Assembly (NCBI GenBank): GCA_020524245.1
Contig: JAIVLN010000002.1
Location: forward strand, 310,001-374,000
Direction of reading: 5' to 3'
Source of the DNA: Rossellomorea aquimaris
GTDB taxonomy: Bacteria > Bacillota > Bacilli > Bacillales > Fictibacillaceae
DNA: 64,000 nt
The position numbers were made by a program, and so were the translations under genes. Shown here in pieces: positions 9,085 to 17,563 of the stretch. Numbering within the stretch: the first letter of the stretch is position 1; the number at the start of each line of letters is the position of its first letter. The notes under the pieces were generated by a model. That model was not told the DNA's origin and ran no database searches. It was given only the letters and a program-made list of their open reading frames with translations.

Positions 9085-9110
9085 GAGCCGGCGAGTGCCA
9101 GCTCTTTGTT
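9085..9110. terminator. Terminator between convergent YcaQ-like and S41 genes
   Basis: GAGCCGGC and GCCAGCTC pair (one mismatch) around GAGT, followed by TTTGTTTATTT. It serves the plus-strand gene and possibly the minus-strand gene ending at 9114. Confidence 0.55.
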
Positions 9111-9113
9111 TAT

Positions 9114-10835
9114 TTATTCTCCATTTATGATTTGAATTGCTTTTTCTAGCACTTCGTCTTTATTTTCTTTTAAACCTTTAATGGTTGGCTTGACCGTCAT
9201 ATCTGGCACAATTCCAACTCTTTGTGTTTCAGTTCCATCGGGATAATAAATGCCGAGTCCAGTTATGGAAGTTTTAATTCCACCGGGGAGTGTGAACCTT
9301 GATATATTTCCATCTGCTCCAGCCGTTGTACTTCCAATAACGGTTGCATTAGGCGCTGTTCTGAAAGCCATGGCTGTAAATTCAGCCTGACTTTGAGTCA
9401 ATTCATTAATGAGGATTACCACTTTACCCTGGTACGCGTTTTTGTTGTTTTCCCCAACCTTCAGTTCCGTTCTCTTGGTAAATAAACCAGGCTGTTTTAT
9501 ACTTCCACTCGTTAATTTCACAAAAGGTGTCGGTGCTGGCAGTAGATACTCTCCCAATGTGTAGACAATAAAATCTGACGGATAACTCCTTAAATCAATG
9601 ATCAATCCTTTCGTATTGTCCAGTTTGGATTTGATTTCGGTTATTTCACCTTTTTTCAGAGATCCTGGATATATATACGCAATGTCATCACTGATTTGCT
9701 CGTAGCTTAACTTATCCTGTTGGTACAAGTTAACATCGGCCGCATCCATCTTTTCTCGATTGTAAGTTTTCACTTTTCTGTTATACGTTTCACCGTTACG
9801 TACGTACTGAACGTCTATGTTTGATTCTTTCGTTCTTAATAATTTGTTGGCAATGTCTCTTAATTTTGTTGTGTAATTTGATGCCGGAATATATTTTAAC
9901 TTCTCATCTAAAATTTCTTCAATTGGTTGTCCATTGATTTCCGTTATCACATCACCTATTTCCAGGCCGGAATCCTTTCCTAAATCATCATTGTAATATC
10001 CTGTGACAGTTGGTTTGTCTTCAACAAATTGAATAATTAATGGAGCGTAGTTTTCTCCCCAAAATTCATTCAAAATAGGTTCCTTAGATATGATTTGAGC
10101 GTGGGTATCATTGATCCTAGTGATTAGTTCCAGGGTTGTAAGCTTATATTCTTTTTCATTCGATGCTTCTATGAATTTTGGGACAAATTCTTTTAAGACA
10201 GCATCCCAATCCTCTTCAATCAGATACTTATAAGGGAAGTAATATTCGATGATATTCCAATAACGGTACAAGGAAACCAATCTGTATTCGACATCAGGAT
10301 AATCATCGTTCGAGTAGGCTTCTTCATTTGTAAAGATTGGATTGCCAATATTTTTATCAAGGGAAACATAATGGTGGTTATTTGTTCTCTTACCGTTCTT
10401 TACTTTATGCAGTTGTGCTTCCAACTCGGAATCCAAGTTCATGTCAGAGATCCAATCTAAATCAGGTTCCATTTTAATATCGTACGCTTGATTTCCCTTC
10501 TCTTCTAATGGAAAATCTCCTAATTCAAGTATCCAATCCGTTAAAATTTCATCTCTCTCGGTCGAACTTTTGGCGATAACAATCTTAGGAAGAATGGTTA
10601 CGAGTTCCTGGTCAAAATCGTATTTACCTTCTGCCACATTCGGGTGATAATACTTCAGAAACCCCCACACCTTACCAAATACATATAGATGATCCAGAGT
10701 CTCGTTCGTGATATCAGAACTTTGAAGTTGATTTTCATGATTTTCTTTAGTTGAGATTGACGTATCTTGCTTCGTGCATCCTATCAAAGCTAGAAACAAC
10801 ATGAAACACAAAACGACTAAACCGCTCTTTTTCAT
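9114..10835 (-). CDS. S41-family peptidase, lipoprotein
   Basis: A 573-residue protein. A type II signal peptide with lipobox ALIGC (Cys about residue 20) predicts membrane anchoring on the outer face. A PDZ-like segment (GLEIGDVITEINGQPIEEIL) is in the middle, followed by the C-terminal tail-specific protease fold. The S41 nucleophile region is LTQSQAEFTAMAFRTAP, and IGSTTAGADGN follows. The S-x-A-E arrangement is that of the retail/TSP group of S41 enzymes. The ATG follows AGGGGACATTGA. It is alone on its strand between two unrelated genes. Substrates are unknown; extracellular peptide turnover or nutrient use is plausible. Confidence 0.85.
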   Translation of the reverse strand: MKKSGLVVLCFMLFLALIGCTKQDTSISTKENHENQLQSSDITNETLDHLYVFGKVWGFLKYYHPNVAEGKYDFDQELVTILPKIVIAKSSTERDEILTDWILELGDFPLEEKGNQAYDIKMEPDLDWISDMNLDSELEAQLHKVKNGKRTNNHHYVSLDKNIGNPIFTNEEAYSNDDYPDVEYRLVSLYRYWNIIEYYFPYKYLIEEDWDAVLKEFVPKFIEASNEKEYKLTTLELITRINDTHAQIISKEPILNEFWGENYAPLIIQFVEDKPTVTGYYNDDLGKDSGLEIGDVITEINGQPIEEILDEKLKYIPASNYTTKLRDIANKLLRTKESNIDVQYVRNGETYNRKVKTYNREKMDAADVNLYQQDKLSYEQISDDIAYIYPGSLKKGEITEIKSKLDNTKGLIIDLRSYPSDFIVYTLGEYLLPAPTPFVKLTSGSIKQPGLFTKRTELKVGENNKNAYQGKVVILINELTQSQAEFTAMAFRTAPNATVIGSTTAGADGNISRFTLPGGIKTSITGLGIYYPDGTETQRVGIVPDMTVKPTIKGLKENKDEVLEKAIQIINGE

Positions 10836-10908
10836 TCAATGTCCCCTCTCTATTAAATGGAGTAATTATTACAGATACGGACGCAAATGGAAAAAGTTCC
10901 CTGAAAAC

Positions 10909-10945
10909 AAAAAAACGTAGTGGCACCCTTTATGAGTACCACTAC
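10909..10945 (-). terminator. Rho-independent terminator of the VOC gene
   Basis: GTAGTGG and CCACTAC arms with partial inner pairing; on the minus strand the stem is followed by GTTTTTTTG. Confidence 0.75.
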
Positions 10946-10972
10946 ATTACTTCAATACTTTTCTTATTTGGT

Positions 10973-11473
10973 TTATCCTTCATAAGCCCTTTTAAGCGTC
11001 GCAATGTCGATCTTTTTCATTTGGAGCAAGGCTTGCATGACTCTGTTCGCTTTTTCTGGATCCGGGTCATTGAGCATTTCGGTTATGTCTGCGGGGACGA
11101 TTTGCCACGATATGCCGAACTGATCCTTCAGCCATCCGCACATTTGCGCCTTTTCGTCTCCCCCTTCACTCAGCTTTTCCCAGTAGTAGTCGATTTCTTC
11201 CTGGGTGTCGCAATGGATGATAAACGAGATCGATTCGTTGAATTTGAACTGGGAACCGCCATTCAAGGCGACGAATGGTTGTCCCTCCAGTTGGAATTCA
11301 ATGGTCAAAACTGTGCCCTCGGGCATTCCGTGAATTTCATATCCCTCTTTCCCATAGCGAGTACTTCTCCCGATTTCGGAGTTTTCAAAGATAGTCGTAT
11401 AAAACTTCACAGCCTCTTCCGCTTGATTATCGAACCACAAATTTGTTGAGATCTTTTGGATACGATTCATCAT
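10973..11473 (-). CDS. VOC-family protein (PhnB-like)
   Basis: A 166-residue glyoxalase/bleomycin-resistance-fold protein of the PhnB-like group. It starts with KISTNLWFDNQAEEAVKFY, the FDNQAEEA signature, and ends with CGWLKDQFGISWQIVP, in which DxFGxxWQ is diagnostic. The start is placed at ATG 11473, behind AAGGTGGAG; an upstream GTG is in frame. These proteins are often misnamed 3-demethylubiquinone methyltransferases; their actual substrates are mostly unknown. A second member of the same broad family lies at 38.2 kb. Monocistronic with its own terminator. Confidence 0.85.
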   Translation of the reverse strand: MMNRIQKISTNLWFDNQAEEAVKFYTTIFENSEIGRSTRYGKEGYEIHGMPEGTVLTIEFQLEGQPFVALNGGSQFKFNESISFIIHCDTQEEIDYYWEKLSEGGDEKAQMCGWLKDQFGISWQIVPADITEMLNDPDPEKANRVMQALLQMKKIDIATLKRAYEG

Positions 11474-11725
11474 CAACTCCACCTTTTCGTTTTGATTACG
11501 ACTCGTCAGAATTGGCTTTAACTAAACATACTACAAATCAATCAGACCTCCTGCTATTAAATAACTTATTTAGGTAGACCGACCCTTCATTCCCTCTTGC
11601 CCACTGTATGATTTGGATTTCCAAAAACAATAGTAAGATTATTCCTACGGATTTCGGGTATGAATGATAAGTGGAAGATTCTTTAAAAAAATCTTTGAGA
11701 GCTTTTTAAGGAGGAGAAGGAAAGT

Positions 11726-12454
11726 ATGGACAGGAAAATCATAGGTGGTGTTTTTTCTAAAGTAGGTGACGCTGAGCGAGCCATTACAGATTTGCAACAT
11801 CACGGGTATGGATCTGATGATATATCTATTTTTGCAAGAGACAAAAAGAAAGTTTACGTCCTGGAAGATGAAATGGGTACTTCGGTCAAATCCAATAAAA
11901 GTAATCTAGGAAACAGCGCTAGTAAAGGCGCAGGATTAGGAGCTATTTCCGGAGGAACTTTAGGTGGAATTGCTGGTTTAGTAGTCGGACTAGGTCTTCT
12001 GGCGATCCCTGGACTTGGACAAATTGCGGCAGCAGGTCCAATCGCAGCGGCTGTTACTGGTGCAGGAGTCGGAGCTGGTGGCGGTGGAATTGTCGGTGCT
12101 CTTGTTGGTGCCGGAATGACTGAAAGAGAAGCAAGTCAATATGAGAACCATTTGAAGGATGGAAAAATTATTGTACTAGTCGAAGCAACCGAAAAATTGC
12201 AAGATAAAGTCTATCGTACCTTCCTTACGAATCAAACCGAAAACAAAACCATGTATCCTGAGTCATATAATCATCAACATCAAAACGATCAGCCTGCTTA
12301 TACAAACAACGACCCATATGTAGGTGAACGTTCTCGGGAAGAAGAATATGCCGGAAGTAGAACTTCAAATCAGGATCGTCGGATGGATCATAACCGTTCA
12401 ACGACTACCGATAAACATCATTCTTCTTCAAGCACATATGATAAACGCTATTGA
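11726..12454 (+). CDS. General stress protein with YflT (GSP17M) domain
   Basis: A 242-residue protein. Residues 1-60 match the general stress protein 17M-like (YflT) domain (KIIGGVFSKVGDAERAITDL). The middle, residues 70-135, is a Gly/Ala-rich hydrophobic hairpin that may be membrane-inserted. The C-terminal 70 residues are low-complexity and rich in His, Asn, Ser and Arg, ending TDKHHSSSSTYDKRY. Related proteins are sigma-B controlled in Bacillus. A GGGTAT at 11656-11661 could be a sigma-B minus-10 element, but I see no convincing minus-35. The RBS is AAGGAGGAGAAGG. A strong terminator follows 37 nt after the stop. Confidence 0.75.
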   Translation: MDRKIIGGVFSKVGDAERAITDLQHHGYGSDDISIFARDKKKVYVLEDEMGTSVKSNKSNLGNSASKGAGLGAISGGTLGGIAGLVVGLGLLAIPGLGQIAAAGPIAAAVTGAGVGAGGGGIVGALVGAGMTEREASQYENHLKDGKIIVLVEATEKLQDKVYRTFLTNQTENKTMYPESYNHQHQNDQPAYTNNDPYVGERSREEEYAGSRTSNQDRRMDHNRSTTTDKHHSSSSTYDKRY

Positions 12455-12491
12455 AAACCCCAACTAATTTTGCTTCCTATATAATAAAGTA

Positions 12492-12527
12492 CAGGAACCC
12501 CCTATTGATGGGTGGTTCCTGTTTTTT
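12492..12527 (+). terminator. Rho-independent terminator of the stress-protein gene
   Basis: CAGGAACC and GGTTCCTG form the stem, with an inner CCC/GGG, followed by TTTTTT. Confidence 0.8.
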
Positions 12528-12542
12528 AATAAGTTCACTTTT

Positions 12543-13346
12543 TTATAATGAGTCAATGAAATCGGAAACGGCTTTGTTGAAGGCATCCGGTTCTTCTAAA
12601 AACGGGCAGTGGCAGCTATTTTCGAAGATAGTGAGCTGTGAGTTTTGCAGGCGTTCATGGATGTATTCTCCTGCTGCGACCGGAATGAGTTTCTCTTCGC
12701 GACCGAAGCATAGGAGCGTTGGTGTTTGGATGCTTTCGTATTGTTCGCGGTAGTCGACGACGGTCTGGTCGAAGAGGATGGCACTTGCGACCGATTCTGG
12801 TAGTTTCGTTGTTTCTTCTAGCATCCAATCGAAGTCTTCTTGAGTGAGCTCGTTTTTAAACATGAGCGGGATGAAATCGGTCAGGAATCCAGTGCGGTTG
12901 TTCTGGACTTCGCGCATGAGATGGATGAGCGTCGGGAAGTCGAATGCACCCATCGGGAAGTCTTCCCACTTGTAATCGGACGGCAGTTCATCGACAATGA
13001 CTGTTCCTTTGACGTTGGTGTCCCCGAACTCCTGGAGATAATCCCAGGCGACGAACGCTCCCATCGACCAACCGACGAGCACGACGTCCTTGAGGTCGAG
13101 CTTTTCAATGAACGTGTGCACATCACGTGCGTAATTGGCGACGGTGTGGCCGTGATGGCATTTGGTAGATTCCCCGTGTCCGCGTAAATCGAGTAGGATT
13201 GCCCGGTGGTTTTTACTGAAATACTCGGTCTGCTTCTGGAAAAACCGGCTACTCATCCAGACGCCGTGGATGAAAAGGACCGGCGTCCCCTCCCCGACAT
13301 CTTCATAATACAAGTCGACTTGATCCTCCACGCTCACATATGGCAT
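12543..13346 (-). CDS. Alpha/beta-fold hydrolase
   Basis: A 267-residue cytoplasmic alpha/beta hydrolase. The oxyanion strand is VLFIHGVWMSS, the nucleophile elbow GWSMGA (Ser near residue 94), and the catalytic His is in ENSCHCPFLEEPDAF near residue 247; the acid is probably the Asp/Glu following TPTLLCFGREE. The RBS GGAGGTCATCACC precedes ATG. It is divergent from bioY, with a 21-bp-periodic repeat array between them. Family members hydrolyse esters, lactones or peroxy compounds; nothing here narrows the substrate. Confidence 0.85.
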   Translation of the reverse strand: MPYVSVEDQVDLYYEDVGEGTPVLFIHGVWMSSRFFQKQTEYFSKNHRAILLDLRGHGESTKCHHGHTVANYARDVHTFIEKLDLKDVVLVGWSMGAFVAWDYLQEFGDTNVKGTVIVDELPSDYKWEDFPMGAFDFPTLIHLMREVQNNRTGFLTDFIPLMFKNELTQEDFDWMLEETTKLPESVASAILFDQTVVDYREQYESIQTPTLLCFGREEKLIPVAAGEYIHERLQNSQLTIFENSCHCPFLEEPDAFNKAVSDFIDSL

Positions 13347-13402
13347 GGTGATGACCTCCTTTTTCGTAGTTACATCTTACTAATTTCGAAGATCGACTTC
13401 CA

Positions 13403-13499
13403 TTTTTCTAAAACCACTCGTGATTTTTCTAAGACGCTTAATGAAATTTCTAAAACATAGCTCCGAATTTCTAAAACGAAGCCCTGAAATTCTAAGACT
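13403..13499. repeat. Intergenic 21-bp periodic array A (5 units)
   Basis: Five copies of the core TTTCTAARAC (last copy ATTCTAAGAC) start at 13405, 13426, 13447, 13468 and 13489, an exact 21-bp spacing. The 11 bp between cores vary. The array lies in the divergent region between the alpha/beta hydrolase and bioY, just left of the BirA operator. It is not CRISPR-like, because the repeat is only 10 bp and the period too short. Confidence 0.8.
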
Positions 13500-13517
13500 A
13501 CCCAACCATCAGATTAT

Positions 13518-13548
13518 ATGTTAACTTATTTATGTTATAAGTTAACAT
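13518..13548 (+). promoter_or_regulatory. BirA operator upstream of bioY
   Basis: ATGTTAAC at 13518-13525 and GTTAACAT at 13541-13548 form a perfect inverted repeat with a 15-nt AT-rich spacer, the known bacterial BirA site of the form TGTTAAC-N15/16-GTTAACA. It lies 23 nt upstream of the bioY start, so biotin-dependent repression by BirA is expected. Confidence 0.88.
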
Positions 13549-13571
13549 TTTTATGAAAGAGGGTTATGAAT

Positions 13572-14153
13572 ATGAAGTTAGACAGAGTCAGAATGATTAC
13601 GATGTGCGCCATGTTTGCTGCTGTTACAGCGATTTTCGCACAGATTGAAATTCCGTTGCCGATCGTACCGATTAGTGGACAGACGCTGGCAGTCGGGTTG
13701 ACGGCGACGATACTTGGAAGCCGTTATGGTGCGGTTGCGATGCTTTGCTATGTGGGCATGGGCGCGATAGGGTTGCCGGTGTTTGCTGAAGCAAAAGGCG
13801 GCGCGCAAGTAATAGTCGGGCCGACTGGCGGATACATATTCGGGTTCATCGTCACAGCATTCGTGACAGGCTGGATCCTCGAGCGCACGAAGTTCAACCT
13901 TACGTGGGCGCTCGTCGCGAACACCATCGGTATGGTCATCACGCTCGTTATGGGCTGCATCCAGCTGAAGTACGTGCTCGACATGTCTTGGACGCAGGCG
14001 CTTGCCGTCGGAGTTTATCCGTTCATCGTCGTCGGATTGATCAAGGCGTTTTTAGCAAGTTGGATCGGTATTACCGTCCGCAAGCGTTTGGTTCAAGCGA
14101 AATTGCTACGCGTTCCACAGAAAAATTCTACGCTAGAAAAGGCTGCCTCTTAA
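13572..14153 (+). CDS. bioY: Biotin transporter BioY
   Basis: A 193-residue, six-segment membrane protein. It is the substrate-binding S component of the ECF biotin transporter. Diagnostic segments are IEIPLPIVPISGQTLAVGL, GAIGLPVFAEAKGG and VGPTGGYIFGFI. The start is at ATG 13572, 8 nt after AGAGGG; the ATG at 13566 is too close to that site. The upstream BirA operator confirms a biotin role. Its 3' end overlaps the convergent sagB-like gene by 21 bp, with no terminator between them, so the two transcripts may interfere. ECF energising genes are not in the window and are normally shared. Confidence 0.93.
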   Translation: MKLDRVRMITMCAMFAAVTAIFAQIEIPLPIVPISGQTLAVGLTATILGSRYGAVAMLCYVGMGAIGLPVFAEAKGGAQVIVGPTGGYIFGFIVTAFVTGWILERTKFNLTWALVANTIGMVITLVMGCIQLKYVLDMSWTQALAVGVYPFIVVGLIKAFLASWIGITVRKRLVQAKLLRVPQKNSTLEKAAS

Positions 14154-15623
14154 GGCTACTCTCGGTTGCACAGGTCCGACCGGGACTTGGATGAGGCACG
14201 TTTCGCCGCGATACGAATAGATGTCATCGCAAAGCTTTACATCGAAACCGAGGAGCGGGTGACCCCCGAGTCTGAGGGCTGACGCAGCCGTCAGCAACCG
14301 TTGCAACAGCCTTCCCGCTTCCATCTGCAGGATCCGGTATTCCCGCTTGCGGAATTCCTTCGTGCTGATGATATGGAAACAGAGCGGAACTTGATACAGA
14401 TTCACATTATGGGCGGTCATTCCGGATTGCAGCTGCAACCGGAAGTCGCCTTTTTTCAATAAACGAAACGTGTGGGTGCAATGGTCGTATTCATACGCCC
14501 CGTCCGGCAACCCTTCCACATTGTAAAAGCAACCGGCAATCGCAAGTGATGACGAGCAATCACTTTTGGCTGGTGCAGACATTGTGTGCTGAAGCAAGGT
14601 GGAAAGCTGTGATAAAGGGATTCTTCCCATCGTAAAATCCATTCCTGGTGAGAACCTACGCCGGAATGCTTCCATCAGGTCTCCTGATAGTGACTCGCCA
14701 TTCGGTAAAAGAAACCCTCCCTGGATCAGCTTCCTTTTCGATTTACCAATCTCAGAAAATTGTTCAGTCGACTCGATTTTGACGGCATTATTCATATGAC
14801 GGATCTTCGGAAAATCGAGGACCTTTTGGGAGTGGATGTAATGGTCGGTTTGGATGGCCGGAATGCTCCGGATAACCGTTTCAGCGGTATATATCTTCGT
14901 TTCCTGAATACGGATCGTCTTTTCAAAAAGCGGAATCACTGCATAGATGGTTTCTTCTTGATCGTCGAGTCCAAGCAGATGATTCAATGCCTGATCGAGA
15001 AACTGATAGAATACGTTCGTCTCGTAACCGTATTGCTTGCTCATCTCGAGCAGCTGTCCGATGGCGACTCCCGCGTCCAGCCCTTGAAGCCGGTAGCTGA
15101 AGTTGTTGTATTTGAAGAAGTTCTTCCAGAACATCGTTGAGATGAAGACGGTGGCAAAACAGTCCCCGACATCGCAACGACCGCAGAGTGCTTTCTGGAT
15201 AGAGTCATCGTAGTTCCCTTCCCGTAAGCATACGAGACGGTGATGGGCGACGTCGTAATGGTAGATGCCCTGTGAAACACCTTCCACTTTTACATAAAGA
15301 TAGATTTCGTTCGGATAGAGCCCTCCGCCCGACGGAACAAAACGGCGGAGAGATGGGGACGGTTCTGGTGCTTCATCAAATGGGTTCATGCCTTGCGAAA
15401 CCTGGTTCAACCCGTACGTAAACCAGAGAAAATGTCCCAAGTTTTCCAAAGTCGGTTTCCGCTCCACTTTTTCAAAGGTAAGGGGCACTTCCGACGACAA
15501 CGGGACGACCGGCAAGTTGCGATACAGCTTATACGGAAGCGGCGCATCGTCCCAGTCCACCTCCCAATCCGGGGGACTCTCCCGCTCGATGTCATAATGG
15601 AGGTTGTAGAGAAAGTCGTTCAT
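14133..15623 (-). CDS. SagB-type dehydrogenase of the heterocycloanthracin-like system
   Basis: A 496-residue protein with two tandem nitroreductase-like FMN domains, residues about 60-240 and 305-490. The first holds RRFVPSGGGLYPNEIYLYV and GLDAGVAIGQLLEMS, typical of SagB; the second is more divergent (SSSLAIAGCFYNVEGLPDGA). SagB-type enzymes oxidise azolines to thiazoles or oxazoles in modified peptides. It is the last gene of the three-gene minus-strand operon, 14 bp after the YcaO gene, with GGAGGACCGCC before ATG. The double-domain size is larger than classic SagB (about 320 residues) but is seen in Bacillus members of this type. Convergent overlap with bioY. Confidence 0.88.
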   Translation of the reverse strand: MNDFLYNLHYDIERESPPDWEVDWDDAPLPYKLYRNLPVVPLSSEVPLTFEKVERKPTLENLGHFLWFTYGLNQVSQGMNPFDEAPEPSPSLRRFVPSGGGLYPNEIYLYVKVEGVSQGIYHYDVAHHRLVCLREGNYDDSIQKALCGRCDVGDCFATVFISTMFWKNFFKYNNFSYRLQGLDAGVAIGQLLEMSKQYGYETNVFYQFLDQALNHLLGLDDQEETIYAVIPLFEKTIRIQETKIYTAETVIRSIPAIQTDHYIHSQKVLDFPKIRHMNNAVKIESTEQFSEIGKSKRKLIQGGFLLPNGESLSGDLMEAFRRRFSPGMDFTMGRIPLSQLSTLLQHTMSAPAKSDCSSSLAIAGCFYNVEGLPDGAYEYDHCTHTFRLLKKGDFRLQLQSGMTAHNVNLYQVPLCFHIISTKEFRKREYRILQMEAGRLLQRLLTAASALRLGGHPLLGFDVKLCDDIYSYRGETCLIQVPVGPVQPRVALRGSLF

Positions 15624-15637
15624 GGCGGTCCTCCTTC

Positions 15638-17563
15638 CTACGGGAACGGGTGCGGATACGGGTTGAGCTCTCCGTAAGTGAGCGGTTCATCCACATACCC
15701 GAGTTCCATCGGCACCTTGAGCACCCGCTCGAGTCCTTTGTACCGGGTCAAGTGATGGCCGAACGTCATCGGCAGCATGCCCGGGATGAGGACTTTCATG
15801 CAATGGAGGCCGTTCTGCCGGATTTCCGGTGTCGTCTGGTCAACAACTATGACATCAAGCCCGAGTTGGTTCAGCTTTTGGATAATCTCTTTCAGTTCCT
15901 CGGTCAGATCCGGGTTCTTCTGTCGTTCCGGGAACGCCTGCCCGAACGTTTGCATAGGTCCATTATCCTTCAGTAAAAAGTTCAGCCTTTCCTCCGCTTC
16001 CTTCAAGCCATATAGCATCCCGTGATCATCCATCCGCCGGACGAGCGAGTCGTCATGGAGCATTTTCATGTGCTCCGCTTTACCTGATTCGAACTTTTCA
16101 TCCATATTGAGCACCATGCCGGCCAGTTCGTACACCGCGCTTTTCGTCGCGCGTATTGGGTCGAGGTGGGCACCAGCCGCACAGATAATGTTCATCCCTT
16201 CCTCTTTTCGGTTCTTCGCCATCGCCCACACACCTGGGATGCCGTGTTCCATCGTCGCGTTGTACAGATGAAGGTCATAGCCTGCGACGTCCCGCATCCG
16301 CGTAACCATCTGCTCGAGCTCTTTATCACACGCGGAATTCGGGTCGAGCCGTGGCAGATCGAGTTGTGCGTACCAGGTGAGCAGGAACGCATCCCGCTCA
16401 ATGACTTCCATGATTCCGTAAAAGATCGCTTCTTCCCGGCTGCCACCCAGCGCACAGCCGTTGGACGTCTCGAATATGAATCCGCCTCCGCAACCCATGC
16501 TGTAATAGGCGAGCAGCTCCGGTATGAGCATCGGTTTATCCTGTAAAAACGAATAGCCCCACACCCAGTTCATTTTCCTGTCTGGGTCGAACTTATTGAA
16601 TGGAAAGTTCGGCAGCGCGTATTGTTCATCAGAATGGACGCCGACGGACAGCGGGTTCAACGCGTGATCTTTGATGTTGTTGTAAGCGTCACGGACGACG
16701 GTCTTTTTGCCACGGGCACCGATTCCACACGACCGTTCAAGTGCTTCCAGAATCGCGGTCGATGTGCTCAGTTCATACGAGTGCGTCCGGCCAGCTGTCC
16801 CTTCGTTTCCGTTGAAAAGCGGCAGATTGACGATTACGTCTGCGAAGATGGTCTGCGGGTCGTACGTTTTCGAATTGAGCATGCCGGTCCGGTTGTCGAG
16901 ATAATCTTTCGCAAGCGCTTGCTTCAATTCCCCCATCGGTCGGCACCGGTATGTGTCCAGGCTCACTTTCATGCTCGGTTCAAGCGTCATCTCTTCCGGT
17001 GCATCCGCCGGGATCTCAGAGCAATTCGGACACATCGCATCCGGCAAGATGAACCGCCATGAACTTTCGAGCGTTTTTAGACTGAGCAGGCACACATGAT
17101 TTTCAGACTGCGGTTCCTCTCCTCTAAGAAATTTGAAAACTTCCGACTGTAAAACGAGTGCCATCTGCAAGAGACCTGAGTTGGATGTCCAGGCGTCCGG
17201 GTTCCGGTCTTGAATGGAAACCTGTTGCTGCCTTAGGTCCCACATTTCTTTCCGGTCGCGTCCCGCCATCAACATCCGCGTATCGGCGCACTGGGAACAA
17301 CCTGCTTCTCCTGGTCGGACGAGTGGTCCGATGACGCCTTCACCGAACGAGACGAACCCTCGAAGCCATGGGATATCGAGCATCTCTTCTGCGTGTTGGT
17401 GAACCGCTGGCACCCATGTGTCATGTAAAACGAGCGCGAGATCCGCTTGTGGCAGTCCTTTTTCCACTTTAGCCCTCCGTCTTACTTCGCATTGACCTGC
17501 CAGCTGGTTGCAAACATATTCCGCAAGCACTCCGTGACCAATCACGAGAACCGTCGGCATCAT
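15638..17563 (-). CDS. YcaO cyclodehydratase with E1-like N-terminal domain
   Basis: A 641-residue protein. Residues 1-190 are E1/ThiF-like: a Rossmann VLVIGHGVLAEYV start and two CxxC pairs (CSQC near 92, CPNC near 175) that would bind zinc. Residues about 210-641 are a YcaO domain, and the protein ends NPYPHPFP, the PxPxP C-terminus of azoline-forming YcaO proteins. The enzyme uses ATP to cyclise Cys/Ser/Thr side chains onto the peptide backbone. Its ATG overlaps the stop of the upstream maturation gene by 4 bp (ATGA), showing translational coupling. The likely substrate is the Cys-rich precursor at 20956-21240. Confidence 0.92.
   Translation of the reverse strand: MMPTVLVIGHGVLAEYVCNQLAGQCEVRRRAKVEKGLPQADLALVLHDTWVPAVHQHAEEMLDIPWLRGFVSFGEGVIGPLVRPGEAGCSQCADTRMLMAGRDRKEMWDLRQQQVSIQDRNPDAWTSNSGLLQMALVLQSEVFKFLRGEEPQSENHVCLLSLKTLESSWRFILPDAMCPNCSEIPADAPEEMTLEPSMKVSLDTYRCRPMGELKQALAKDYLDNRTGMLNSKTYDPQTIFADVIVNLPLFNGNEGTAGRTHSYELSTSTAILEALERSCGIGARGKKTVVRDAYNNIKDHALNPLSVGVHSDEQYALPNFPFNKFDPDRKMNWVWGYSFLQDKPMLIPELLAYYSMGCGGGFIFETSNGCALGGSREEAIFYGIMEVIERDAFLLTWYAQLDLPRLDPNSACDKELEQMVTRMRDVAGYDLHLYNATMEHGIPGVWAMAKNRKEEGMNIICAAGAHLDPIRATKSAVYELAGMVLNMDEKFESGKAEHMKMLHDDSLVRRMDDHGMLYGLKEAEERLNFLLKDNGPMQTFGQAFPERQKNPDLTEELKEIIQKLNQLGLDVIVVDQTTPEIRQNGLHCMKVLIPGMLPMTFGHHLTRYKGLERVLKVPMELGYVDEPLTYGELNPYPHPFP

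Noticed and set aside
11656-11661. Sigma-B promoter of the stress-protein gene
   Set aside because: A GGGTAT is present but no GTTTAA-like -35 at 12-15 bp, so it was not listed as a feature.
13403-13499. CRISPR interpretation of the periodic arrays A-D
   Set aside because: The conserved part is only about 10 bp, spacers are 9-11 bp and no cas genes are present.
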